From: Pseudomonadota bacterium | GTDB taxonomy: Bacteria; Myxococcota_A; UBA796; GCA-2862545 | Reading direction: 5' to 3' | DNA: 56,879 nt | Assembly (NCBI GenBank): GCA_947475315.1 | Contig: CANJMY010000012.1 | Location: 1-56,879, forward strand | Shown here: in pieces, positions 14,307-23,283 of the stretch | Position numbering within the stretch: position 1 is the first letter of the stretch | Layout: each line of letters opens with the position of its first letter | The notes under the pieces: model-generated | What the model was told of the DNA's origin: nothing | Databases searched by the model: none | Seen by the model: the letters and a program-made list of their open reading frames with translations, nothing else | Translations under genes and position numbers: made by a program

Positions 14307-15701
14307 TCAGCCGGTGAGCTTGACCACGCCCATGCGGGCGGCGCGGGCGAGCAGCTTCTCCAGGTCCTCGGCGCGGTTCAGGCGGCGGTCGAAGTGCGAG
14401 GGGAGCTGGCCCGCGTCGAACGCGGCCTCAAGCTCGGGCTGGCCGGTGAGCGACGAGGGCTGGAAGCAGGTGTCGTCGTAGTCGTCGGGGTTGACCTCGA
14501 TGACCGGAAGCGTGATCGGCGCACGCGGCGTTCGGGCGGCCATCGCCTCCAGGTCGAAGCAGTCCCACAGCGCGGTGGCGTGGTCGTTGCGCTTGTTGAG
14601 CGACTCCGCGATGCCGAAGCGCTCCTGGAGCGTCTTGATCACGGCGGTGTGATCGTACTCGGTGTGGATGCCGGCCTGGCGGGCGTAGGGGCCCATCACC
14701 ATCGCCGGGATGCGGAAGCCGAGCTGGTTGAAGCCCTCCGCCGCCCGCTCGTCGGGCATGGTGGGCGGCGCGACGTGGTCGAAGAACCCGCCATGCTCGT
14801 CGTAGTCGAGGATGAACGCGCAGCGGTCCCACACGCTCGACTCCGCGAGCGCCTGGTAGATCGACGCGATCAGCACCTGACCCAGGCGCGCCGGCGCAGG
14901 CGGGTGGTCGTCATTGCTGCCGTAGTCGGGCTCGAGGAACACGACCTGCGGGAGGGTGCCCGCCGCGAGGTTCGAGAAGAACTCGTCGAGCGGGCGCACG
15001 TTGCCGGTGGCCAGGATGCCCTCGATCAGGATGACGGCCGGGATGTTGGCGTAGACCGCCCAGGTGACGCCCGCCTCGGTCAGCTGCGAGAAGACGGTGC
15101 GAAGCGGCACCGGGATCGCCGTGCGGTCGTTCGACGTCAGTCCATTCGACGAGGCCGCGTAGGAGAAGAAGCGGTTGGGCCAGGTGGGGCCCATCACCGA
15201 GCAGAACCAGCGGTCGCACACCGCGTACTCATCTGCGAGCGCGTAGGTGACGGGGATGGTGGCGCGGTTGAGGTAGCCCAGGACCTCGTCGGCCGGCGCG
15301 CCCGTGTGCAGCGCGTAGTCGGTGGCGAAGCCGTCGTTCAGGCCGTTGTCGAACTGCGCGCGGCTGCCGGTCCAGGAGTGGCCCGGGTCGACGATGCACT
15401 CGTGCGTGAGCGCGTGCGGGTGGATGGCCTCGCCGTCCGGGCCCAGGTTGAACATCTCGGCGGTGAGGCCGTCGAGCTCGGTGCGGCCTTCATCCAGCGT
15501 CAACGAGCCGAACACGTGATCGTAGGAGCGGTTCTCCATCATCAGGATCACGAAGTGATCGATCGCCAGGCGCGGGTCGGCGGCCACGTCCGTGTCGGTC
15601 GAACCCTCGGTCGGGGTCTTGCAGCCGAGCGCGCCGGCGCCCGCGAGCGCGGACAGCGCGCTGAGCATTTGGCGGCGGGAGGGGTTGAACGGCTTGGTCA
15701 T
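14307..15701 (-). CDS. Exported phosphoesterase (phospholipase C/acid phosphatase family)
   Basis: A 464-aa protein of the bacterial phosphoesterase family that includes phospholipase C. The N-terminus carries a twin-arginine-like signal (PSRRQMLSALSA) followed by AGALGC, a possible lipobox, and a TDTD linker. The catalytic core starts at IDHFVILMMENRSYDHVFG, in which E and N of MMENRS are the metal/phosphate site. DYDEHGGFFDHVAPP supplies further metal ligands, and HTEYDHTAVIKTLQERFG is the typical late motif. It acts outside the cytoplasm on phosphoester or phospholipid substrates; the exact substrate cannot be read. ATG 15701 has GGAGAT at good spacing. It is convergent with the UvrA-like gene (6 nt gap). 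Confidence 0.9.
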   Translation of the reverse strand: MTKPFNPSRRQMLSALSALAGAGALGCKTPTEGSTDTDVAADPRLAIDHFVILMMENRSYDHVFGSLTLDEGRTELDGLTAEMFNLGPDGEAIHPHALTHECIVDPGHSWTGSRAQFDNGLNDGFATDYALHTGAPADEVLGYLNRATIPVTYALADEYAVCDRWFCSVMGPTWPNRFFSYAASSNGLTSNDRTAIPVPLRTVFSQLTEAGVTWAVYANIPAVILIEGILATGNVRPLDEFFSNLAAGTLPQVVFLEPDYGSNDDHPPAPARLGQVLIASIYQALAESSVWDRCAFILDYDEHGGFFDHVAPPTMPDERAAEGFNQLGFRIPAMVMGPYARQAGIHTEYDHTAVIKTLQERFGIAESLNKRNDHATALWDCFDLEAMAARTPRAPITLPVIEVNPDDYDDTCFQPSSLTGQPELEAAFDAGQLPSHFDRRLNRAEDLEKLLARAARMGVVKLTG

Positions 15702-15777
15702 GGGGATCTCCGTGGGCTCGCACCGTGCCCAGTTTCGCGCGGGGTCGCAAGCGTTGTGCGCCGTCGACACCGATCGG

Positions 15778-16215
15778 TCACGGGAGCGTGTCGACCTTGT
15801 CGAAGGTGCGCTCGCCGGACGCGGCGGTCAGGCTGCGGATCGTGAACGCCTTGGGCGAGAACGCATAGAACGGGTCGCCGAACGTGCCGCCGACGCCGAC
15901 GGCGTCCACGCTCCACGTCACCGTGGTGGTGAGCACGTCGTTGAACTTGGCGACACCCTCCGGCGTGTTGACGTCCACGTCGTGGTCGACCGTGTAGGTG
16001 CCGCGCTGCACCGCGGCAGGATCGGCGCCGTCCTCGTAGACCGCCAGCGTGTAGGCGTTCGGGATGCCCACCAGTTCGTCGGCGTCGCCCACCGACTGGA
16101 AGGTGAACGCGCGCCACGTGGTGCCGTCCTGGTTCGCCCAGGACCCCACCAGATCGGCGGTCTCGGGCGAGGCGCAGGCGGCGAGGAGCAGGGGAGCGAG
16201 CAGGGTGAGGCGCAT
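15778..16215 (-). CDS. Lipoprotein of unknown function
   Basis: A 145-aa lipoprotein: signal peptide MRLTLLAPLLLAAC with lipobox LAAC, then a compact beta-rich domain beginning ADLVGSWANQDGTTW, which resembles small lipocalin-like or YcfH-like folds that start with a GxW motif. The GxW plus a string of beta strands (TYTVDHDVDV, TTTVTWSVDA, AFTIRSLTA) suggests a small barrel; this is an inference. ATG 16215 has GGAG 8 nt upstream. It may share a transcript with the lipoprotein gene upstream at 17155-16271 (55 bp gap). Confidence 0.8.
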   Translation of the reverse strand: MRLTLLAPLLLAACASPETADLVGSWANQDGTTWRAFTFQSVGDADELVGIPNAYTLAVYEDGADPAAVQRGTYTVDHDVDVNTPEGVAKFNDVLTTTVTWSVDAVGVGGTFGDPFYAFSPKAFTIRSLTAASGERTFDKVDTLP

Positions 16216-16270
16216 GGGGCAACTCCGCGCTTGGGATATCACCCCCGCGCGGGTCGCCGACAAGCGCGCT

Positions 16271-17155
16271 TCAGCGCGTCCAGAGCGTGTCCTCGGCCTT
16301 GAAGCTGAAGGCGGCGGAGAGCGCGGGCTCGCCGTCGATCGTCAGATCGGCGTTCTGGTCGACCAGGTACTGCGCCACGCCCAAGAACTGCTGGCCGTAG
16401 GACGAGCTGAGCCCGAACTCGCTCTCGATCAGCGGCTTGACCACGCCCTCCATGATGGCGGTGGTGGTGACCGCGGCGGCGATGCTGCCGTCGACCGTAT
16501 CCGCCGTGATGTCGCCAAAGATGTAGGCCTGAACCGCCGAGATCTCGATGACCGGCTCGTCGGCGTAGAACTGGACGGGGATGGTCAGCGGCGCTGGGCC
16601 CACGGAGAAGGTGTCCACGTCCTTCATCTCACCCAGCATTCGGGACTTGGGGTCCCCGTTCACGTCGTAGGAGGACGGCAGGACGACAAGGTTGAACGCC
16701 AGGTCCCGGCCGCCCTGCAGCGCGTCAAAAGTGACAGCGCCGGCGTCGTTGTCCACGTCCAGCAGCACGATCGCGCGCTCGGTGAACAGCATCTCGTCGA
16801 TCCGCGCGTTGACGGTGGGCAGGTTGTAGATGCCCGGCCCCAGCGCGCTGTCGATGGCGGCGAGCAGCACGGCCACCTGGTTGTCGGGGGTGCCGTCGGC
16901 GTCCAGATCGCCGCCGTGGTCGGCCGACAGCACGCGCAGCTCGGTCACCTTGTACTGACCGCCGGTGTAGGGCGGGACGGCGACGTCGGTGTCGTCTACG
17001 CCGCCTGTGTCCGTGTCGGTGACGTCGGTGTCTCCCGCGCCCTGATCGGTGGTTGAGTCGGTGTCGACGTCACTGTCGGCGCCGTCCACGGTCTTGCCGT
17101 TGGAGCAGGCGGTGAACGTGGTGGCGACAAGAGCGGCCAAGAACAGGAAACGCAT
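16271..17155 (-). CDS. DTD-linker lipoprotein of unknown function
   Basis: A 294-aa lipoprotein: signal peptide with lipobox FTAC, then a linker of about 40 residues made of Asp, Thr and Ser (SDVDTDSTTDQ, GDTDVTDTDTGGVDDTDV). The folded part has an EF-hand-like stretch (HGGDLDADGTPDNQVAV) near its start and no recognised catalytic motif. It is divergent from the pentapeptide-repeat gene; the 70-bp intergene contains an inverted repeat TTGCCA (17178-17183) / TGGCAA (17198-17203). The linker is like those of several other lipoproteins in this window. Confidence 0.82.
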   Translation of the reverse strand: MRFLFLAALVATTFTACSNGKTVDGADSDVDTDSTTDQGAGDTDVTDTDTGGVDDTDVAVPPYTGGQYKVTELRVLSADHGGDLDADGTPDNQVAVLLAAIDSALGPGIYNLPTVNARIDEMLFTERAIVLLDVDNDAGAVTFDALQGGRDLAFNLVVLPSSYDVNGDPKSRMLGEMKDVDTFSVGPAPLTIPVQFYADEPVIEISAVQAYIFGDITADTVDGSIAAAVTTTAIMEGVVKPLIESEFGLSSSYGQQFLGVAQYLVDQNADLTIDGEPALSAAFSFKAEDTLWTR

Positions 17156-17177
17156 GATAGACCCCGCGGGCCCCAGG

Positions 17178-17203
17178 TTGCCACTGACATGGCATTCTGG
17201 CAA
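17178..17203. promoter_or_regulatory. Inverted repeat TTGCCA-N14-TGGCAA in a divergent intergene
   Basis: Perfect 6-bp arms lie between the lipoprotein gene (start 17155) and the pentapeptide-repeat gene (start 17226). Position and symmetry fit an operator shared by the two promoters; no clear -10 boxes are seen. Confidence 0.3.
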
Positions 17204-17225
17204 GGCCCTGCTTGGAGGCAGCTAC

Positions 17226-19061
17226 ATGGATCTCGCCGATCTCCTTCGCGCTGGTGACTTGGACAAGTTCCACGACGCGCGTGACGGCGAAGACCGACCC
17301 GACCTCTTCGCCGAAGAGCTGGACGGCCTGGACCTCACCGGGGTGGACCTCACCGGGGCCCAACTCGACAAGTCCGACCTCACTGGGAGCATCCTGCGGG
17401 ACGCCCGCCTGATCCGCGCCTCGCTCTGCGAGATTGACGGTGTGGGCTTGGTGATCGCCGACTCCATCGCGCTCGGCGCCCGCTTCCGCGAGGCCCTGAT
17501 CGACGACTCCGACCTCTCTGGCGCGGAGCTCTCGCACGCCGACTTCACCGGGGCCCATCTCAATTCCGCCCGCGCGGCTGGGGCGCGTCTGAACGGCGCC
17601 AAGCTCAAGGACGTGAAGGCCAAGGGGATCGTGCTCTCTGGCGCCGATTTGACCGAGGCTGGGCTGAAGGGCGCGAACCTGTCCGGCGCGGACCTGTCTG
17701 GTGCCAAGCTCAACGAGGCCCAAGGCGGCTCCACGCTGTTCACCGGCGCGCGCATGGACGGGGTGGACGCGACCAACGCGCGCTTCGGCGGCTCCAACTT
17801 CGTCGGCGCCTCGCTGGTGGGCGCGGTGCTGGTGGGCGTGCAGCTCGGCGCGTCAGACCTGTCGGGCGCGGATCTGTCGGGCGCGGACCTGACCAAGGCC
17901 AACCTGGCGGGCGCCACGCTGGCGGGGGCGCGCCTGCGGGGCGCCAAGCTCGCGGACGCCTGCTTGGACGGCGTGGATCTCTCCACCTGCGACATCGACG
18001 GCGCAGACCTCACCGGCCTGGACGTGGGCGCGCTCGGCCTGGACAGCACCCGCGCCGCCACGCTCAAGGCGCATGGCGCCGTGGCCCACGCGAACGGCCC
18101 GCGCGTCGTCCGCGACCCGTCGGTCGCCACGAACGGCGATGCGTACGCCGCGGTTTGGCGCAACCCTGAGGAGGACGGCAAGGACACGGTCCGCTGGGCG
18201 GTGTTCGGCGGCGCTGAGGAGCAAGGCGGGGTGCTGCCGGTGTCGGCGGCCAGCGTCGTGCACCTCGCCGTGGTGGAGGCCGCAGACTCGTTCCGGATCG
18301 TGCTGCTGGTGGCGCGCAGCGACGGCGCCACGCTGCTGTCCTGGCCGCTGTCGACGGACGGCGTGCTCGGCGCCAGCGTCGCGAGCGCGCTTGGCTACGA
18401 TCCGATGGTCGTCCCGGTGATCACGGGCGGCGCGAACGTGCGGGTCGTTGGCCTCGGCCGTCGCGGCCCCACCCTCGTCGCCCACGTCGACCCCCTCGAC
18501 GGCACTGGGTTCAAGCCGGCCTTTGGCGCCACCCACGCCCAGGCGCGCACCTTCGCGTCACGCACGGCCAGCGTGCTGCTCGGCAAGGGTGGTGTGGCCT
18601 GGTCGATCGGCGCGTCGGGCGTGGGCGCCCCCGTGCGCATCCCGGACGCCATCGCGGGCGTGCCATCCACGGTCATCCCGGTGGGCGCGGGACTGGTCGC
18701 GGTGTGGGCCACGCAGCCGATCGGGCGCACGCCCGGCACGGTGCGCGTGCTGCCGCTGGGTTCGCGCACGGCGCGGGATCCGGACGAGCTGGACGTGGGC
18801 CCGGTCGCCGCCATCGACGCGCTGGGCGACGGCGACGGCGCGCTGGTCACCTGGGTCGAGGCCGGAAAGGGCGGCGCCACCCGCGCGCGCTTCTCCACCT
18901 GGCCGGGGCTCAAGGCGCGCACGGTCGAGGCCGCCGGAGACGCGGTGGTGTCGGCGCGCGCTTGGCCTGGACCCAACGGCGGCTTGGTGGCGGCGACCAC
19001 GGTAGAAGGTCGGCTGTTCGTCGCCGGGGTCGATGGCACGGTGCGTGCTCGGTTGGGGTAG
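17226..19061 (+). CDS. Pentapeptide-repeat protein fused to a beta-rich C-terminal domain
   Basis: A 611-aa protein. Residues about 30-265 are almost continuous pentapeptide repeats of A(D/N)LxG type (LTGVDLTGAQLDKSDLTG; LSGADLSGADLTKANLAG), predicted to form a right-handed quadrilateral beta-helix. The C-terminal 330 residues have a different pattern of repeated strands (YAAVWRNPEE, FRIVLLVARSDG, VAVWATQP, ALVTWVEAG), like a six- or seven-bladed beta-propeller. No signal peptide is seen, so it is probably cytoplasmic. Some pentapeptide proteins mimic DNA and protect type II topoisomerases, but this cannot be assumed here. ATG 17226 has GGAGG (17214-17218). The propeller assignment is inference. 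Confidence 0.9.
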   Translation: MDLADLLRAGDLDKFHDARDGEDRPDLFAEELDGLDLTGVDLTGAQLDKSDLTGSILRDARLIRASLCEIDGVGLVIADSIALGARFREALIDDSDLSGAELSHADFTGAHLNSARAAGARLNGAKLKDVKAKGIVLSGADLTEAGLKGANLSGADLSGAKLNEAQGGSTLFTGARMDGVDATNARFGGSNFVGASLVGAVLVGVQLGASDLSGADLSGADLTKANLAGATLAGARLRGAKLADACLDGVDLSTCDIDGADLTGLDVGALGLDSTRAATLKAHGAVAHANGPRVVRDPSVATNGDAYAAVWRNPEEDGKDTVRWAVFGGAEEQGGVLPVSAASVVHLAVVEAADSFRIVLLVARSDGATLLSWPLSTDGVLGASVASALGYDPMVVPVITGGANVRVVGLGRRGPTLVAHVDPLDGTGFKPAFGATHAQARTFASRTASVLLGKGGVAWSIGASGVGAPVRIPDAIAGVPSTVIPVGAGLVAVWATQPIGRTPGTVRVLPLGSRTARDPDELDVGPVAAIDALGDGDGALVTWVEAGKGGATRARFSTWPGLKARTVEAAGDAVVSARAWPGPNGGLVAATTVEGRLFVAGVDGTVRARLG

Positions 19062-19112
19062 TCTCCTGATGCAACGTATGCAATACTCGTGTGGGTTCGT
19101 GAAGGGGGCGCA

Positions 19113-19631
19113 GTGACCGGCAAATTCCGACGGGACGGGCCCTTGGCGGGCGGCTGGCACGCGGTGGGCGAGGAGCCTCCGTCGCGCCCCGCGCCGGATC
19201 CAGCCGACGTTGGGTCCGACGTCGTGATCTGGCCGCGAGGCGCCGGTCAGAGTCCGCACTCCCTGGACGAGGACCCGGCGACCCACGCGAACGAGGGCAC
19301 GGTCCCGGGCATCGAGGAGGGCAGCTCGGGGTACGACGAGAACCCCCGCACCGTGGGTGACGGGCCGGTGGTCTGGCGTCCCGCGTCCATGGCGCCCAAG
19401 TCCGAGAAGACCGTCGAGGCGCCCGGCTTCTCTTCTCCCGACCTGCTCCTGGAGCCGGTGCACATGGGCACAGGTCCCGTGGACGTCGGCACCGCCGCGA
19501 TGGAGCCCCTCACGGACTCAGAGGCGTCGCCCGCGGGTCGACGCCGCGCGGTCCTGATCGGCGTGTTGGTGGGCTCGGCCTTCGGTCTGATCATCGACGC
19601 CTTCCTCTCCGGGTGGCTCGACGGGAAGTGA
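19113..19631 (+). CDS. Unknown protein with C-terminal membrane anchor
   Basis: A 172-aa protein with GTG start at 19113 preceded by AAGGGGG (19102-19108). The first 135 residues are low-complexity, Pro/Gly/Asp-rich, and contain a short internal duplication (DVVIWPRG and GPVVWRPA). One hydrophobic helix near the C-terminus (AVLIGVLVGSAFGLIIDAFL) would anchor it in the membrane with the bulk in the cytoplasm. No family is recognised. An upstream GTG at 19089 is possible but lacks a ribosome site. Confidence 0.7.
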   Translation: MTGKFRRDGPLAGGWHAVGEEPPSRPAPDPADVGSDVVIWPRGAGQSPHSLDEDPATHANEGTVPGIEEGSSGYDENPRTVGDGPVVWRPASMAPKSEKTVEAPGFSSPDLLLEPVHMGTGPVDVGTAAMEPLTDSEASPAGRRRAVLIGVLVGSAFGLIIDAFLSGWLDGK

Positions 19632-19681
19632 ATGGACTTCGGCATCCTTCATGCTTGGGTGGGAGACACCCGGGGGGATGC

Positions 19682-20851
19682 ATGATCCGTGCGTTGGCGC
19701 TGTTTTTCTTGACCGGATGCGTCGCGCCTACGCCGGACGCCGTCGTCGAGGACTCGGACCCGCCGTCCGTCGACACCGCGACGACCGATCCCGTCTGCCC
19801 AGGCCTCGGCCAGCCCTGTGACGCGCTGCCGCCGCTCCCGGCCGTGGTCGCGTGCGGCGCCGCGCTGCGCGACGCCGTGGCTGCGGACGCGCCGGTGAGC
19901 TGGCCGAACTCGTTGGCGTCGCTCGGCTGCTTCGAAGGGACGGCGCCGCTCAAGCCCGCCCCCGGCGTGTTGCTCTACGACGTCCGAGCGCCGCTGTTCA
20001 GCAATGGCTCTGACAAGGGTCGTTACATGGTGCTGCCGCCCGGCGCGACCATCACGCCGAGCGTGGACGGCCCGTGGACCTTCCCCGCAGGCACGCTGCT
20101 GCTCAAGTCGTTCGGGCTCGATCTGGCGGTGGACGGCGCGCGCGCCCCGCGCACGCTCGAGGTCCGGGTGATGCTGCTCGCCCACGACGGCTGGAAGTTC
20201 GTCACCTACGGCTGGGATGAGGCGTCGCAGGAGCTTCTCTTGGTCGGCGAGAAGGGCCGTACGGAGGCGCTCACGGTGCCTCACGAAGACGGCGATGTGC
20301 TCGCCTGGTACTTTCCGAGCGTCGAGGCTTGCCTGACCTGCCATCGCAAGGCAGGCGATCAGGTGCTGGCGGTGCGCACCCGCCAGCTCCACCACCGGGT
20401 CGACTATGGCGATTGGATCGCCGACGAGCTCGTGGCCTGGGACGCGATCGGCGTGTTTGAACCGCCCATCGCGTCGCTCGGGACGCTGCCCACCCTCGCG
20501 GACCCCTACAGCGTACGAACCGCGCTCGAGCCTCGCGCCCGCGCCTGGCTGCACGCCAATTGTGCGCACTGCCACCAGCCCGAGGGCTTCGCGCCCCCCA
20601 CCCTGACGCTAGACCTCCGCTACAGCACCCCGCTGGCCGACACGTCGACCTGTATGGTGCCGAAGCAGTCCGGCTTCACCACCGGCGGCCAATACGTGCT
20701 CGTCCCCGGAGACGCCTCGGCGTCCGCGCTGGTCCAGCGCATCCGCACCGAGTCGTTCGAGAAGATGCCGCCCGACGGCGCGTCCCGCTACGACGAGGGC
20801 GGAATCCTGGCCGTCGAGGCGTGGATCGACTCCCTCGACGGCTGCCCCTGA
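19682..20851 (+). CDS. Diheme c-type cytochrome lipoprotein
   Basis: A 389-aa exported protein with lipobox LTGC at residues 10-13 and two heme-attachment motifs, CLTCH and CAHCH. The arrangement (long N-terminal beta domain containing DVRAPLFSNGSDKGRYM, then CxxCH twice, and a late KMPPDG segment that could hold the axial methionine) matches the SO2930/HNE_0200-like family of diheme proteins. It probably carries electrons on the periplasmic side; the partner is unknown. ATG 19682 has GGGGGG just upstream. Its stop touches the stop of the transglutaminase-like gene (TGA/TCA at 20849-20854), so the two genes converge with no gap. Confidence 0.88.
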   Translation: MIRALALFFLTGCVAPTPDAVVEDSDPPSVDTATTDPVCPGLGQPCDALPPLPAVVACGAALRDAVAADAPVSWPNSLASLGCFEGTAPLKPAPGVLLYDVRAPLFSNGSDKGRYMVLPPGATITPSVDGPWTFPAGTLLLKSFGLDLAVDGARAPRTLEVRVMLLAHDGWKFVTYGWDEASQELLLVGEKGRTEALTVPHEDGDVLAWYFPSVEACLTCHRKAGDQVLAVRTRQLHHRVDYGDWIADELVAWDAIGVFEPPIASLGTLPTLADPYSVRTALEPRARAWLHANCAHCHQPEGFAPPTLTLDLRYSTPLADTSTCMVPKQSGFTTGGQYVLVPGDASASALVQRIRTESFEKMPPDGASRYDEGGILAVEAWIDSLDGCP

Positions 20852-22531
20852 TCACGGGATGCGATCGACGCCATCGCCCAGGGCGACGCCGCCGTGGAGC
20901 GTGTCCCGCACGGTGAACGGCGCGCACGTCTCACACGCCGGATCGAGCAGCCGCGTCTCACCGTCGACGGTCACCCGGACGAGCGCGGTGGTGAAGCCTT
21001 CCGGCGACACGCCGGGCGCGGCGCCCAACGCTGCGGGGCGCACGAGCACCCAGTCCGCGTCAATCTTCTGCTGCCGCGCGTAGAGCGACACGATCATCGC
21101 CGCCTCCACGCTCGTGATCACGCCGCCCTCGCGCGCCTTGTAGAGCGGGCGGGGCCGGGTGGGGTCGACGCCCAGCGCGTCGCGGACGACGGCGGTGTCG
21201 CGCAGGACGCCGGGCAGCATGCCGACCAGCTCCCACGCCGCCGTGCCGCGCGGGGCGGTGTGCAGCGGGATGGCGGGCTCCGGGAAGGAGGCGATCTCGA
21301 AGCGCTGGTGGAGCTCGTGCCACAGGCGATCACGGTCCGACAGGATCGGCGCCCCGCCCAGCGACGGCAGGCGCCACGCGCCGCCCTCGATCACCAACGG
21401 GTCCGCGTGCGCCAGACCGTGGTGGTCGGTCCACGTGGCCGAGGAGGCGCCGACGTGCCCGACCAGCTCCGGCGCCAGCAAGCCCCACACGTCGACCACC
21501 GGAGTGGTCAGGGCGAGCGTGCAGGAGGCGACACCCGGGGGCGCGATCACCCAGGCCGCGCCGGTCGTCGCGCGGATCGGACAGGGGCCGGGCGCGGCCG
21601 GCGGCGGCGCCGCGTCGCGAGGCAGGGCGATGAACACCGCGCGGGTCGCCGACGCGTCCGCCCACGAAAGCGTCCGGGTCTCCTCGAGCATCAGCGCGCG
21701 ATCGGGGCGAAGCTCGGCGCGCGGGTTCGAGCTCCGGAAGCGCAGCGTGAGCGTCGCGGTGACGTCCGGGGCCGCGCCGAGCGCCTCCACAGAGGCTGGG
21801 GTCACCTTGGCCGCGTCCTCCAGGGTGATGGGGGCCGGGCCGCCCGCCGTCAGCGCGGCGAGCGTGCGCGACCAGCCGGACACATCGGCCGCGCCAAGCG
21901 CGAACAGCGCGTCCCCGACGACGTGCCGATCCCCGAAGAACGCGTCGCCCAACACCGCGATGCCCGCGAGCTTCGCGCGGGCGTCGTCGGGGGAGAGGCC
22001 CACCGACGGCGGCAGCGGTGGGGGCGTGCGATCCAGCCACGGGTGCTGAACCACCACCTGCGCGCCGGCGGTCGGGTCCGCGCCGAACACAAAGCGCTTG
22101 TCGTTCCGCAGGCCGGTGATCGCGAGCGTGAGCGCCCGCGGTCGGCGCAGCTCGGCGTAGGCGACGCCGGGCGTGGGACGCCACAGGTAATCGGCGACGT
22201 AGGACGAGCGGACGTCCAGATCCAGACGCGCGGTGTCGCCGGGGTGGAGCTCGGGCGTGATGACGGTCCAGGTGGCCACGCCGTCCGCGCGGACTCCGCC
22301 CAGCACCAGGCGCTCCGGACCTAGGTTGTGGTCATTGTGCGCGGCGCTGACATGGCCCGAGAACGCGCTCACCGTGCTGCCGTCGTCGGTGGTGATCGTC
22401 AGGCCCTCACAGCCCTCGGCGCCGTGGACTGTGAGGCGGACGTGCTCGGTCCAGCCCTCCAGGCCCGGCTCGATCGTGCTTGACCACGAGGCGATCGTGC
22501 AGCCGATCGCGGTGATGACCGGCGAGCTCAC
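20852..22531 (-). CDS. Transglutaminase-like protein with degenerate active site
   Basis: A 559-aa protein, last gene of the NACHT operon. The N-terminal two thirds are beta-rich (DUF3857-like pattern: a domain of the type LTVHGAEGCEGLTI). The C-terminal part resembles a transglutaminase core: GVITSVEAAMIVSLYARQQ, VLVRPAAL, FTTALVRVTVDGETRLLDPA, then APFTVRDTLHGGVAL. In active members the first segment carries Cys and the second FNHxxV carries His; here these read Thr/Ser and FTTALV, while the Asp of LLDPA is kept. I infer a non-catalytic transglutaminase fold, possibly a binding module. GTG 22531 overlaps the upstream stop (GTGA). No signal peptide is visible. Confidence 0.75.
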   Translation of the reverse strand: MSSPVITAIGCTIASWSSTIEPGLEGWTEHVRLTVHGAEGCEGLTITTDDGSTVSAFSGHVSAAHNDHNLGPERLVLGGVRADGVATWTVITPELHPGDTARLDLDVRSSYVADYLWRPTPGVAYAELRRPRALTLAITGLRNDKRFVFGADPTAGAQVVVQHPWLDRTPPPLPPSVGLSPDDARAKLAGIAVLGDAFFGDRHVVGDALFALGAADVSGWSRTLAALTAGGPAPITLEDAAKVTPASVEALGAAPDVTATLTLRFRSSNPRAELRPDRALMLEETRTLSWADASATRAVFIALPRDAAPPPAAPGPCPIRATTGAAWVIAPPGVASCTLALTTPVVDVWGLLAPELVGHVGASSATWTDHHGLAHADPLVIEGGAWRLPSLGGAPILSDRDRLWHELHQRFEIASFPEPAIPLHTAPRGTAAWELVGMLPGVLRDTAVVRDALGVDPTRPRPLYKAREGGVITSVEAAMIVSLYARQQKIDADWVLVRPAALGAAPGVSPEGFTTALVRVTVDGETRLLDPACETCAPFTVRDTLHGGVALGDGVDRIP

Positions 22532-23283
22532 TCCGCCCTCGCGGCGCGGCGGCGCGCCGGGTCGATCTCCTCGCGGAGCATCTTCGGGATCCCGCCCTTC
22601 TGTCGATCCGCCCACGCGCACACGCCGGCCGGATCATCCTTGCCCCACGCCTTGAGGACGCGGCGAAGCGCCTTGCGCACCGACGGCGACTCGTTCTTCA
22701 CGAACGCGTCCGCCAGCGCGCCGAGGCCGTCCGACAGCGCGCCCTCGACGAAGCGGACCTTGCGCTCACCCACGCGCTCGCGGAGGGCCGCGGCGGCGGG
22801 GCCCTCTACCGGCGCGGTCGTCCAGGCCATCCCGGCGGAGACCGCGGCGCGGGCGGCCTCCTCGGTGCCCAGCTCCTTGGCCGCTTGGATGAGCAGCTGC
22901 ACGGGCCTGCCCGACGCGGCGATGCCCGGGCCCAGTACGAGCGCGCCCAAGGCGTCGGCGGTGAGCGGATCGTCGAGCCGCTCCAGCCAGTCCAGGCCCA
23001 GCTCCAGGCCCGCTTCGGCGTCGTCGAGGATCGCCGCGGCGACCAGCCCGATCGCGATCATGCCGTCCTCCCACGCGCAGCCGAACAGGCGGGTCAGCGC
23101 CGGTCCGTCCGCGTCCAGGTCGACGCCGTCGGTCTTGAACACGCCTGCGAGGAACTTCGCCAGCTCTCCGAACGGCACGCCGCGCACGCCCTTGAGCGGG
23201 GTGATGTCGCGGGCCAGCGCGCGCTGCGTGCGCTCGTCGGCCAGCGCCTCCAGCGTCTCAGAGATCTGGTCTTCCTGGATCAC
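22528..23283 (-). CDS. AlkD/HEAT-like helical repeat protein
   Basis: A 251-aa all-helical protein. The pattern GVRGVPFGELAKFLAG near the N-terminus, then hydrophobic paired helices and WLERLDDPLTADALG, fits the layout of AlkD-type DNA alkylation repair proteins (GVRxPxLRxxAK and WDxVD motifs). Resemblance is weak and the catalytic residues cannot be confirmed, so the fold, not the activity, is the claim. The GTG start (23283) overlaps the hydrolase stop as GTGA, and its own stop overlaps the next GTG in the same way. It is the third gene of four. Confidence 0.7.
   Translation of the reverse strand: MIQEDQISETLEALADERTQRALARDITPLKGVRGVPFGELAKFLAGVFKTDGVDLDADGPALTRLFGCAWEDGMIAIGLVAAAILDDAEAGLELGLDWLERLDDPLTADALGALVLGPGIAASGRPVQLLIQAAKELGTEEAARAAVSAGMAWTTAPVEGPAAAALRERVGERKVRFVEGALSDGLGALADAFVKNESPSVRKALRRVLKAWGKDDPAGVCAWADRQKGGIPKMLREEIDPARRRAARAE

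Noticed and set aside
19053-19081. Promoter TTGGGG-N17/18-TATGCA before the gene at 19113
   Set aside because: Both hexamers are poor matches and lie at the end of the pentapeptide gene; not strong enough to list.
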